DNA of 34,250 nt, taken from NCBI GenBank assembly GCA_002841515.1, contig PGZW01000003.1, positions 1 to 34,250 on the forward strand, in the 5' to 3' direction. Below are positions 1 to 8,333 of the stretch, piece after piece; position 1 is the stretch's first letter; the number at the start of each line of letters is the position of its first letter. The stretch is from Firmicutes bacterium HGW-Firmicutes-19 (GTDB taxonomy: Bacteria > Bacillota_I > Bacilli_A > Erysipelotrichales > Erysipelotrichaceae). The notes below the pieces were generated by a model that saw only the letters and a list, made by a program, of their open reading frames with translations, had not been told where the DNA came from and made no database searches. Made by a program: the position numbers and the translations under genes.

Positions 1-392
1 ATATAGTAAAGTATGTTTCTCTCAAAAGTGTAATCTCTTATATCAACTATAAATCTCTTTTTATATTTCCGTACTAGTAAATCGAATAGAAAAATACCTA
101 CCACGGAATGAAGTAAGACAATCTTTTCAAACTTTCTTTCCTTGAGTGTTTTTCGAACAAACGTACAAAAACCAAAATACCCTGCTAGTTTTGATAATCT
201 ACTACTCCCTTCATTCATTGGTGAATAATATCTATAAATTTTCGAATTACCAAATGTTTCATCCAAACTATGTCGATCCCAGTATATAATAGACACATCT
301 GACTTAATTATGCTTTTATATTTGGCCAAATACGGTACTAGATACAAATTAGTTAATGATATAAAGCAGATTCCATTTAAAACATGAGACAT
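1..392 (-). CDS. Glycosyltransferase-like protein, 3' end truncated by window edge
   Basis: Open minus-strand frame from ATG at 392 (MSHVLNGICFISLTNLYLVPYLAKYKSIIKSDVSIIYWDRHSLDETFG...FIVDIRDYTFERN) with no stop to base 1; AGAGGA SD upstream; directly follows capG stop. Not in the ORF track because it is incomplete. Confidence 0.6.
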   Translation of the reverse strand, partial: MSHVLNGICFISLTNLYLVPYLAKYKSIIKSDVSIIYWDRHSLDETFGNSKIYRYYSPMNEGSSRLSKLAGYFGFCTFVRKTLKERKFEKIVLLHSVVGIFLFDLLVRKYKKRFIVDIRDYTFERNILYY

Positions 393-1508
393 CTAAAGAA
401 TCCTCTGCACATAATCAGTATAAGACAATATGACTCTTACCACCTTTTCAGAAACATTAGGCATAATATAATCCGACACTAGTCTTAAAGTATCTGTTTT
501 CTGTGTTTCTAGTGCTTTTAAACCTTGAAGTATTCTATCCTTCCTTAATCCAACCATCATGACTACTGCTTCTTCCATGGCTTCCGGACGTTCATGAGCC
601 TGACGGATATTAAGTGCTTTCAATCCTAAAATTGAAGATTCCTCACTGATTGTTCCACTGTCACTTAAAACAGTTTTAGCTCCTTTCTGAAGCTTTATAT
701 AATCACTAAAACCCAAAGGTTTTAATGTTTGGATCAATGTGTTGAATTCAATACCTTTGCTCTCAATCATCTTCCTAGTTCTTGGGTGAGTGCTCATGAT
801 AATCGGTAATTTGTATGTTTCCGCAATCGTATTCAAACTATCCACAAGATCCATGAAGTTTTCTTCTGAGTTAATGTTTTCTTCTCTATGTGCTGAAACA
901 ACAAAGTACTTACCTTCTTCTAGGTTAAGTCTTGCTATGATATCTGACTTCTCAATGTCTGCTTCTCTGGACTTTAGTACCTCAAACATAGGACTTCCGG
1001 TCTTAATAATACGATCAGCTGGCAGTCCTTCTCTAAGCAGATATTCTCGTGCGATATCACTGTATGTAAGATTGATATCCGCGATATGATCGACGATTTT
1101 ACGGTTGGTTTCTTCTGGTACCCGTTGATCAAAACAACGGTTTCCAGCCTCCATATGGAATATAGGAATGTGTTTTCTTTTCGCTGCGATGGCACACAGA
1201 CAACTATTTGTATCTCCTAAAACCAGAAATGCTTCTGGATTTACTTCATCCAATATTGGATCAATTTTGATGAGTATATTCCCAATTGTTTCAATCGCGC
1301 TTCCCTGAGCAGCATTTAAAAAGTAATCCGGCTTTCTTAACTTAAAGTCATTGAAAAAGACTTCATTGAGCTCATAATCATAATTTTGACCTGTATGAAC
1401 CAAAACATGCTCAATAGCTTCGGATGATTCAAGTTTGTTAATTACGGCAGATAACCGGATGATTTCCGGTCGGGTACCAACGACGGTCATGACTTTAAGT
1501 TTTTTCAT
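393..1508 (-). CDS. capG: UDP-GlcNAc 2-epimerase family enzyme (CapG/FnlC-like, UDP-L-FucNAc pathway)
   Basis: MKKLKVMTVVGTRPEIIRLSAVI..., HREENINS, SDSGTISEESSILG motifs; start moved to ATG at 1508 with GGAGG SD; third gene after capE-capF. Confidence 0.88.
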   Translation of the reverse strand: MKKLKVMTVVGTRPEIIRLSAVINKLESSEAIEHVLVHTGQNYDYELNEVFFNDFKLRKPDYFLNAAQGSAIETIGNILIKIDPILDEVNPEAFLVLGDTNSCLCAIAAKRKHIPIFHMEAGNRCFDQRVPEETNRKIVDHIADINLTYSDIAREYLLREGLPADRIIKTGSPMFEVLKSREADIEKSDIIARLNLEEGKYFVVSAHREENINSEENFMDLVDSLNTIAETYKLPIIMSTHPRTRKMIESKGIEFNTLIQTLKPLGFSDYIKLQKGAKTVLSDSGTISEESSILGLKALNIRQAHERPEAMEEAVVMMVGLRKDRILQGLKALETQKTDTLRLVSDYIMPNVSEKVVRVILSYTDYVQRIL

Positions 1509-1509
1509 G

Positions 1510-2619
1510 TTATACCTCCAAGAAAAATGTGTCTGGATTGTTTGGGTCAAATGCTTCATTGGCCCACATAATCGTAATCAAGTCTGCATCCCCAAGATTC
1601 TCTATGTTATGCGTGTAACCTGGTGGGATGTCTACAACTTCAAGCTTATCTCCACTGACGTTATATTCAACAATCTCATTTGTATCCAAAGTACGAAAAC
1701 GGATGACTCCTATTCCACTAACAACCAAAAATTTCTCATTCTTGGTGTGATGCCAGTGATTACCTTTTGTAATGCCAGGTTTAGAAATATTCACTGAAAC
1801 CTGACCGCGATCCGGAGTTTTTATAAATTCAGTGAACGATCCACGTTGATCAACATTCATTTTTAAAGGATAACTAAATTTGTCCTTTGGAAGAAAACTT
1901 AGATACGTGCTATAAAGTTTCTTAGTAAACGCATCTGACAAATATGGCACTTCCCTGTTATCGCGGCTAAGTTTGAATGAGTAAAGCAGTTCAACAATTT
2001 TACCTAATGTCACGGTGTGGACCGTTTGTACTTCACAAAATCTTCCAACAACATTTTCTTTACCTAATAGCGCGTTACATAATTCCTTGACTACATCATC
2101 AATATATACTAATTTCATAATTACATTGGGATCGTTGACCGCTATTTCTTCATCTCTTGAAATTTTATGACAGAATGTTGCAATGGCACTGTTATAGTTC
2201 GGTCTGCTCCACTTACCAAAAACATTCGGGAATCGATAAATCAAGACTTTGGAGTTTGTTTCTTCTGAATACTTAACCAGTAAATCTTCCCCTGCACGTT
2301 TGCTTAGACCATAAGGGTTCTCAAGTTCTGCCTGTATGGAAGAGGAAATCATGATCGGACAAGTATTGTTATGTTTTTTCAATAATGTAAGCAATTCTGA
2401 AGTAAAGCCAAAATTCCCTTCCATAAACTCACTTGGATTTTCAGGGCGGTTTACTCCTGCCAAATGAAAGACAAATTCGGCTTGTGCACAATACTCGTTC
2501 AATAATGAAAAATCCGTATCTTTATCAAACTCATAAATCTCCGAATATTTCCGGTTCTTTAGTTCTGCAATAAGATTTTTTCCAATAAAGCCTTGTGCTC
2601 CAGTTACCAGAATTTTCAT
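1510..2619 (-). CDS. capF: CapF/FnlB-like NAD-dependent reductase with C-terminal cupin
   Basis: N-terminal Rossmann MKILVTGAQGFIGKNLIAEL; C-terminal cupin GITKGNHWHHTKNEKFLVVSG...PPGYTHNIEN; located between capE and capG. Confidence 0.9.
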   Translation of the reverse strand: MKILVTGAQGFIGKNLIAELKNRKYSEIYEFDKDTDFSLLNEYCAQAEFVFHLAGVNRPENPSEFMEGNFGFTSELLTLLKKHNNTCPIMISSSIQAELENPYGLSKRAGEDLLVKYSEETNSKVLIYRFPNVFGKWSRPNYNSAIATFCHKISRDEEIAVNDPNVIMKLVYIDDVVKELCNALLGKENVVGRFCEVQTVHTVTLGKIVELLYSFKLSRDNREVPYLSDAFTKKLYSTYLSFLPKDKFSYPLKMNVDQRGSFTEFIKTPDRGQVSVNISKPGITKGNHWHHTKNEKFLVVSGIGVIRFRTLDTNEIVEYNVSGDKLEVVDIPPGYTHNIENLGDADLITIMWANEAFDPNNPDTFFLEV

Positions 2620-3644
2620 TATTTCACCCAGTTTTTCAATTCATTTCTGACATACTCTAATTCTAACAGTTTTTCTTTGACTTGTTCAACATTTAAACGA
2701 AGAGTGTTATGTGAGTTATACTCTTCTTCCCCGGAAAGTTTCGCATCACCTTCCACAAAGTATTTATCATAATTTAAATCACGTGTATCTGCCGGAACTC
2801 TGAAAAAATCTCCCATGTCTTTGGCTACAATGTACTCCTCTTTGGTAAGCAATGTTTCATACAACTTTTCACCGTGTCTGGTTCCAATGATCTTAATCTC
2901 ATTGTCTGCATTAAACAGTTCTTTCACAGCTTGCGCTAAATCACCTACGGTCGAAGCCGGGGCTTTCTGAACCATGATATCTCCAGCCGAAGCATTCTTA
3001 TATGCAAACACAACCAACTCAACGGCATCAGCCAGACTCATAAGAAAGCGAGTCATATGTGGATCGGTTACTGTAATCGGTAATCCCTTTTTAATCTGAT
3101 CAATAAACAACGGAATTACGGAACCACGAGACGCCATGACATTGCCATACCGTGTGCCACAGATCAAAGTATGACTAGGATCTACTGTCTTCGACTTCGC
3201 CACAAACACTTTCTCCATCATCGCCTTAGAAATTCCCATAGCATTAATCGGATATGCAGCCTTATCCGTGGAAAGACAGATAACTTTCTTAACTCCCATT
3301 TCAATAGCAGCGGTAAGAACATTATCCGTACCTATTACATTCGTCTTAACAGCTTCCATTGGAAAGAACTCACAGGATGGCACTTGCTTTAAAGCTGCTG
3401 CATGAAAAATGTAATCTACACCATGCATGGCATTCTTTACACTAGCAATATCACGAACATCACCAATGTAGAACTTAAGTTTATCGTTCTTGTAAAGCTT
3501 ACGCATGTCATCTTGTTTTTTCTCATCGCGGGAAAATATGCGAATCTCTTTAATGTCCGTATTCAAGAATCTTTCCATGACTGCATGACCAAATGAACCT
3601 GTTCCACCTGAAATAAGTATCGTTTGATTTTTAAACATTACCAT
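2619..3644 (-). CDS. capE: UDP-GlcNAc 4,6-dehydratase/5-epimerase, CapE/FnlA-like
   Basis: ILISGGTGSFGHAVMERFL, HAAALKQVPSCEFFPMEAVKTNVIGT, STDKAAYPINAMGISK; start could be ATG at 3644 or 3638. Confidence 0.9.
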   Translation of the reverse strand: MVMFKNQTILISGGTGSFGHAVMERFLNTDIKEIRIFSRDEKKQDDMRKLYKNDKLKFYIGDVRDIASVKNAMHGVDYIFHAAALKQVPSCEFFPMEAVKTNVIGTDNVLTAAIEMGVKKVICLSTDKAAYPINAMGISKAMMEKVFVAKSKTVDPSHTLICGTRYGNVMASRGSVIPLFIDQIKKGLPITVTDPHMTRFLMSLADAVELVVFAYKNASAGDIMVQKAPASTVGDLAQAVKELFNADNEIKIIGTRHGEKLYETLLTKEEYIVAKDMGDFFRVPADTRDLNYDKYFVEGDAKLSGEEEYNSHNTLRLNVEQVKEKLLELEYVRNELKNWVK

Positions 3645-4827
3645 TCACCATCCTTAATAAGTTCATCTCAATCTGATTCAATATCTTACTTTTCTCGAAA
3701 TTATTTTTATAATACTTCTTCGAATTTCTGCCAAAATTTTCTACATCAGCATTACAGCAAAAAAAGCCAATATTTTTGGCAAGTTCTTCGTAATCCTCAG
3801 CCGGTCCACAATACCCACAATTAGATTGTCTAATGACGTAATCAGTTTCCCCATTAATCGCACCAATTATTGGTTTGCTAGCAGCCATATAAGTTTGAAT
3901 TTTGCCAGGAAGGGTTAAGGAAAGGAAATCATCACTTTTCAATGTAACAAGCATTGCATCAGCAATTCCATAAAAATATGTCATTTCATTTAAGGGTCTT
4001 CTACCGTAAAACGATACATTAGTTAAAGAATAATCTTCAGCCATTTTTCTTATGTCTCTTAGTTTAGATCCTTCTCCAACAATGTGAAAAAATATATCGG
4101 ACTTCTCTTTGAGTATGTTAGCTGCTTTAATGATCGTTTCAACACTTTGTGCCTCACCTATGTTACCAGCAAAAACAAAATTTCTGCCCTGTACACTAAC
4201 TTTATCTACTTGACTAGTAAACAAATCTTCAGCATATTGTGGAATGTAATCGATTTTTTCATTGTCAATAACGTGGTTTTTTGCTAAATAATCAATAAAA
4301 CTATGAGATGTTACAGAAATCAAATCGGAATTCGAGTAAATATATTTTGAAATCTTATTAAAAACTCTATATATAAGTGAACTCTCACTTAAACCGCCCA
4401 TTCGTAAACTATCTGGCCATAGATCTAAACAATACAAAAAAAGTCTCCTTTTCGTTCGCCTTTTCATGACAATTGCCGGAAACACCATTGTTATAGGTGA
4501 TAGTTGATTTGCGTAAATTACATCGAAGTCTTTGCTTATAAACAGAGACTTTATTGAACAGGATATCGCAAAACTCAAATAATTCAAGAAAAGCGATAAC
4601 TTGCTTTTCCCTCTTCCGATCAAGAAACACCTTTTTACTGTTACACCATTGATAATTTCATTGCGATTTTTAAATAATCTGTACCTGTTTTGAATTATAC
4701 CTTCAGGGTAGTTTGGAAGACCTGTTAGAACTGTAACCGAATGACCTTTTAGTACAAGACTCTCACAGATATCAGTAATTCTAAATGGTTCTGGGTAATA
4801 GTATTGGCAAACGACAAGAATTTTCAT
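3631..4827 (-). CDS. Glycosyltransferase family 4 (WbuB-like, candidate fucosaminyl transferase)
   Basis: MKILVVCQYYYPEPFRITDICESLVLKGHSVTVLTGLPNYPEG; GT-B architecture; adjacent to FucNAc genes. Confidence 0.82.
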   Translation of the reverse strand: MKILVVCQYYYPEPFRITDICESLVLKGHSVTVLTGLPNYPEGIIQNRYRLFKNRNEIINGVTVKRCFLIGRGKSKLSLFLNYLSFAISCSIKSLFISKDFDVIYANQLSPITMVFPAIVMKRRTKRRLFLYCLDLWPDSLRMGGLSESSLIYRVFNKISKYIYSNSDLISVTSHSFIDYLAKNHVIDNEKIDYIPQYAEDLFTSQVDKVSVQGRNFVFAGNIGEAQSVETIIKAANILKEKSDIFFHIVGEGSKLRDIRKMAEDYSLTNVSFYGRRPLNEMTYFYGIADAMLVTLKSDDFLSLTLPGKIQTYMAASKPIIGAINGETDYVIRQSNCGYCGPAEDYEELAKNIGFFCCNADVENFGRNSKKYYKNNFEKSKILNQIEMNLLRMVNGNV

Positions 4828-5444
4828 CGTTGAGCCTCCACATTTGAGGATTCTGATGAAACTAAAGTTCCTTCCTTGATTCCCTTACTGCTTAACACAC
4901 TTGTGATAGTTAAGATGAAACATTTAATATCGAAAAACAATGACATCTTCTCGATATATTCGCCATCCAGTTTTGCTTTAATGGGGATTGGTAGTTCATC
5001 CCTGCCATTAATTTGTGCCCAACCGGTAAGTCCCGGAAGAACACTGTTGGCATTGTATTTCTCCCTTTCATCAATGAGATCATATTGATTCCAAAGAGCT
5101 GGTCTAGGACCGATGAAACTCATCTCACCTTTTAAGATATTGATGATTTGAGGGAGTTCGTCAAAGGATGACTTTCTAAGAAACTTCCCTACTTTAGTGA
5201 TCCACTGTTGTGGGTTTTCTAGCAGATGCGTCGGAGTGTCTTTTGGAGTATCAATTCTCATCGTTCGAAACTTCAGGATATAGAAATGAGACTTGTTTAT
5301 TCCGACTCTTTTCTGCTTGAAAAGAATCGGACCTTTGGAGTCAAGTTTTATTGCGATGATCAATAGTGCGAATATGGGTGATAGAACAATCAGACCAATG
5401 GCTGATAATGTTATATCGATAATTCTTTTGATTTTAATATACAT
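4824..5444 (-). CDS. Small phosphoglycosyltransferase (polyprenyl-phosphate sugar-1-P transferase, catalytic domain only)
   Basis: KRIIDITLSAIGLIVLSPIFALLIIAIKLDSKGPILFKQKRVG...FRTMR...RPALWNQYDLI...PGLTGWAQINGR; AAAGGAG SD. Confidence 0.92.
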   Translation of the reverse strand: MYIKIKRIIDITLSAIGLIVLSPIFALLIIAIKLDSKGPILFKQKRVGINKSHFYILKFRTMRIDTPKDTPTHLLENPQQWITKVGKFLRKSSFDELPQIINILKGEMSFIGPRPALWNQYDLIDEREKYNANSVLPGLTGWAQINGRDELPIPIKAKLDGEYIEKMSLFFDIKCFILTITSVLSSKGIKEGTLVSSESSNVEAQR

Positions 5445-5518
5445 TTCCCCACACTCCTTTATAATACGGCTTCGCCCACAGACGAGCTCCGCAGTTAACT
5501 ACTTCTATAAAATCTAAA

Positions 5519-5554
5519 GAGGCGTATGGTGCCACCTGCAACCTATACAACCTC
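5519..5554 (-). promoter_or_regulatory. Long imperfect RNA hairpin between loaP and the downstream gene; candidate LoaP recognition element or weak terminator
   Basis: Minus-strand RNA GAGG-UU-GUAU-A-GG-U-UGC-[AGGUG]-GCA-CC-AUAC-G-CCUC: 13 Watson-Crick pairs plus one possible U-G, with single-nt bulges; only an imperfect U-tract (UUUAGAUUUUAU) follows. Confidence 0.55.
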
Positions 5555-5560
5555 ATCAAA

Positions 5561-6073
5561 TTATTGCTTACTGATAATCTCTAATGCTACGGTGATCGTT
5601 CTTAGCTGGCCAAACATCTCGATATCCAGCTGTGCGATTCGTTTATGGCGGTCGATTTTCTTGATCATACTCTCATGTCCCATTAATGGACCTTCAGTTA
5701 TGATGATCTTATCGCCTTCGATAAGACCTATGGAATTCTCTATCACATGATCCTTATTCGCAAACTTCATCAAGAATTCCTTCTCATGTGGATATAAAGA
5801 TTCAGTTTCTTGATCATGTTTTAACAGTTTGATAAATCCTGTGAGCTGTTGAATCTCATTTTGAATGAACTTCTGAAATTCAGTGGTGTCATGTTTTGAT
5901 TTGACGAACACATAATTCTTGAAAAGAAGGACATCTTCTTTGCGCATTTCACTTTTGCTTTTAAATATCTTGGTAACCTTAGGAAGAAAAGCATCGTGGG
6001 CTGATTCGTTGATTTTTTCTTTTATTTTGAGCTCATGTCCGCCTCGGACAAACAGTACGTGCCAGTACATCAA
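5561..6073 (-). CDS. loaP: LoaP-type NusG paralogue (processive antiterminator)
   Basis: NGN-type start MMYWHVLFVRGGHELKIKEKIN...AFLPKVTKIFKSKSEMRKEDVLLFKNYVFVKS and KOW-like GDKIIITEGPLMGHESMIKKIDRHKRIAQLDIEMFGQ; embedded in a polysaccharide operon. Confidence 0.85.
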   Translation of the reverse strand: MMYWHVLFVRGGHELKIKEKINESAHDAFLPKVTKIFKSKSEMRKEDVLLFKNYVFVKSKHDTTEFQKFIQNEIQQLTGFIKLLKHDQETESLYPHEKEFLMKFANKDHVIENSIGLIEGDKIIITEGPLMGHESMIKKIDRHKRIAQLDIEMFGQLRTITVALEIISKQ

Positions 6074-7920
6074 CTCTGCCTGTAAGTCGGCACGGTTTCC
6101 ATCAGTGCCTTCACGATTTCTCCGCGCGACTGATCGACGGAAACGACTTTACGAAGATATTCCAACTCTCTGATGATCTGCTCTCTTTGAATGTTCATCG
6201 GCTTCGCCACTTTGATAAGCGGGTTGGGAGTTTCCTTTAACCCTTCCTCATCCATAAGTAGTTCTTCAAATAATTTCTCGCCTGGTCTTAAACCGGTGAA
6301 CGTAATATCGATATCCTGATACGGAACATATCCGGCAAGTGATATCATCTTCTCGGCTAAGTCGAGTATCTTAACGGGTTCACCCATATCGAGAACAAAT
6401 ATCTCTCCGCCTTCGCCATACGCCGCCGCCTGTAAGACCAGTGACACCGCTTCAGGAATGGTCATAAAGTAACGAATCATTTCCGGATCAGTGACCGTCA
6501 CCGGACCGCCACTGGCAATCTGCTTTTGAAAGAGTGGAATGACACTGCCATTGGAACCAAGTACATTACCGAATCTTACGGCCACAAACTTTGTCGGTCC
6601 TTCTTTACCGATGGTCTGAACCATCTTTTCCACAAAGCGCTTGGTCGCCCCCATGACATTGGTCGGATTGACAGCTTTGTCCGTCGATATCTGAACCATC
6701 TTCTTAACTTTGTGTTTCTTACATAGTTCGATGATATTGTGTGAGCCGAAGATATTGTTCTTCACGGCTTCACCCGGCATCGACTCCATCAGTGGCACAT
6801 GCTTGTGCGCAGCCGCATGAAACACGATATCAAACTCTCCTCTGGTAAAAATCATGTCCAGTGCTGAGAAGTCCCTTATAGAAGCTAGAATCGGAATAAA
6901 CTCCACATCTTCCTCAATTCTCTTATCCTTTTTCAAGATATTCAGTTCGGATTGTAATTCGTATATCGAATTTTCACTGATATCCAACATGATGACGCTT
7001 TTGGGCTGGTATTGTACGATCTGACGGACTAGCTCACTGCCAATCGAACCCCCAGCTCCGGTAACCAGAATGCTCTTCTTATATAACAATGTTCTTAAGT
7101 CATCCTGTTTGAGATGAATCTCTTTTCTGCCCAGCAAATCCTCAATCGAAATTTCACGGATGGAACGGTGGATACCGGCACTTTGAATCATGTCCTGCGA
7201 GCCGGTGATCATAAATACTTTGGCCTTACTGGCATAACACAACTGAGCAATCTGATTTTGCTTTTTAACCGAAATCGAAGGCATCGCGATGTAAATCACA
7301 TCGACCTTTTCCTTGATGGCCATCCACTCAACATCAACCGTTTTGCCTAGTACCGGCACACCCATGATCAGCTTACCGATTTTATAAATATCATCATCCA
7401 AGAAGCCGATGACTTTATTGTTATACTTACGGTTTTGTAAAATTTCTTTTAACAGCATCGTCCCTGCCTCACCGGCACCGACAATGATTGTCCGCTTGTC
7501 ATCACATGATTTGAAATTGTTTATTGAAACAAAGAGCCGAAAAATTCTATAAGAAAACCTAACCAGCACCAACATCAACACCACCAGCATCAATGCAATG
7601 AAATGCACACTAATTGGCAAATGGATGAGCGTAATATACTCACAAATGATATACACGATCAAGAAAGCAAACAACGAAGCCAACGAAACTCGTAAGGCCT
7701 CATCAACACTTGGTGATGACCAAAGTGTTTTATCAACTTGAGCTATCTTAAAAGCAATAAAATAAGAAATTGCGATGGCCGGAACAAGTTCCGTCAAATG
7801 ATGAAAATACGTCATATCGCGCAATGAAAAATCGAGACGGATCCACAGCGCTATATAATACGCCAGTAATACCATCACGATGTCGAATAAAGATAAAAGA
7901 ATATTGCGATATTTTTTCAA
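6070..7920 (-). CDS. Membrane-bound nucleoside-diphosphate-sugar 4,6-dehydratase (CapD/PglF-like)
   Basis: N-terminal TM helices, then KSILVTGAGGSIGSELVRQIV, HAAAHKHVPLMESMPGEAVKNN, STDKAVNPTNVMGATKR; TTG at 7920 proposed (KKYRNILLSLFD...), ORF-track start 7971 lies upstream of the predicted promoter. Confidence 0.88.
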   Translation of the reverse strand: MKKYRNILLSLFDIVMVLLAYYIALWIRLDFSLRDMTYFHHLTELVPAIAISYFIAFKIAQVDKTLWSSPSVDEALRVSLASLFAFLIVYIICEYITLIHLPISVHFIALMLVVLMLVLVRFSYRIFRLFVSINNFKSCDDKRTIIVGAGEAGTMLLKEILQNRKYNNKVIGFLDDDIYKIGKLIMGVPVLGKTVDVEWMAIKEKVDVIYIAMPSISVKKQNQIAQLCYASKAKVFMITGSQDMIQSAGIHRSIREISIEDLLGRKEIHLKQDDLRTLLYKKSILVTGAGGSIGSELVRQIVQYQPKSVIMLDISENSIYELQSELNILKKDKRIEEDVEFIPILASIRDFSALDMIFTRGEFDIVFHAAAHKHVPLMESMPGEAVKNNIFGSHNIIELCKKHKVKKMVQISTDKAVNPTNVMGATKRFVEKMVQTIGKEGPTKFVAVRFGNVLGSNGSVIPLFQKQIASGGPVTVTDPEMIRYFMTIPEAVSLVLQAAAYGEGGEIFVLDMGEPVKILDLAEKMISLAGYVPYQDIDITFTGLRPGEKLFEELLMDEEGLKETPNPLIKVAKPMNIQREQIIRELEYLRKVVSVDQSRGEIVKALMETVPTYRQS

Positions 7921-7944
7921 GAGCCCCACACCCCTAACGAGAAG

Positions 7945-7973
7945 AATATAACACAAGTGACTAAAATTCACAA
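7945..7973 (-). promoter_or_regulatory. Sigma-A-like promoter for capD-like/loaP operon
   Basis: Minus strand TTGTGA-N17-TATATT. Confidence 0.55.
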
Positions 7974-8070
7974 CTTTATCTTAGATGATTTCATTAATAT
8001 TGATAAAAATTCTCATGATATTTGATGAAAGACTTTTCAAAGACCGATTTTTTATACACTTTTGGTAGGC

Positions 8071-8108
8071 AAATGAAATTTCGTGAAATATCTTTCATTT
8101 GATATAAT
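8071..8108 (+). promoter_or_regulatory. Promoter region with operator-like inverted repeat upstream of candidate sRNA
   Basis: TATAAT at 8103-8108; AAATGAAA (8071-8078) / TTTCATTT (8093-8100) perfect inverted repeat with an inner TTTCGTGAAA overlapping the -35 region. Confidence 0.45.
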
Positions 8109-8114
8109 ATCTGA

Positions 8115-8293
8115 TGACAACACCTAAAATATGTGATAATATTTCAAATGTCGGAAATGCAATCCCCCCCACACACATTTCCGACAAGGATTACGGAACC
8201 CGTGGCGGCTTCCCCCAAGACGTCACATCTATCATGAGGGAACTCACGAATCCTGCAAAGCCAGCACCGCCCCCCGGTGCTGGTTTTATTATT
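8115..8293 (+). ncRNA. Candidate C-rich structured small RNA, class unknown
   Basis: Own -10; TGTCGGAAATG (8149-8159) / CATTTCCGACA (8176-8186) 11-bp stem with 16-nt loop containing C7; AGGATT...AATCCT long-range pairing; ends in strong terminator; no SD or convincing ORF; convergent with cpsB. Confidence 0.6.
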
Positions 8294-8294
8294 T
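8261..8294 (+). terminator. Intrinsic terminator of the candidate sRNA
   Basis: CCAGCACCG-CCCCC-CGGTGCTGG followed by TTTTATTATTT; 9-bp perfect GC-rich stem. Confidence 0.85.
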
Positions 8295-8301
8295 GCGAAA
8301 C

Positions 8302-8330
8302 AAAAAAAGAGAAATCATATGAATATCTCT
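8302..8330 (-). terminator. Intrinsic terminator after cpsB
   Basis: Minus strand AGAGATATTCATATGATTTCTCT followed by T7, immediately after the stop codon. Confidence 0.55.
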
Positions 8331-8333
8331 TCG

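Noticed and set aside
8115-8293. 6S RNA, SRP RNA, tmRNA or common riboswitch as identity of the candidate sRNA
   Set aside because: 5' and 3' ends do not pair into a 6S-like closing stem, no SRP-type tetraloop motif or tmRNA tag frame seen, and no same-strand gene follows the terminator for a riboswitch to control. A covariance-model scan is still needed.
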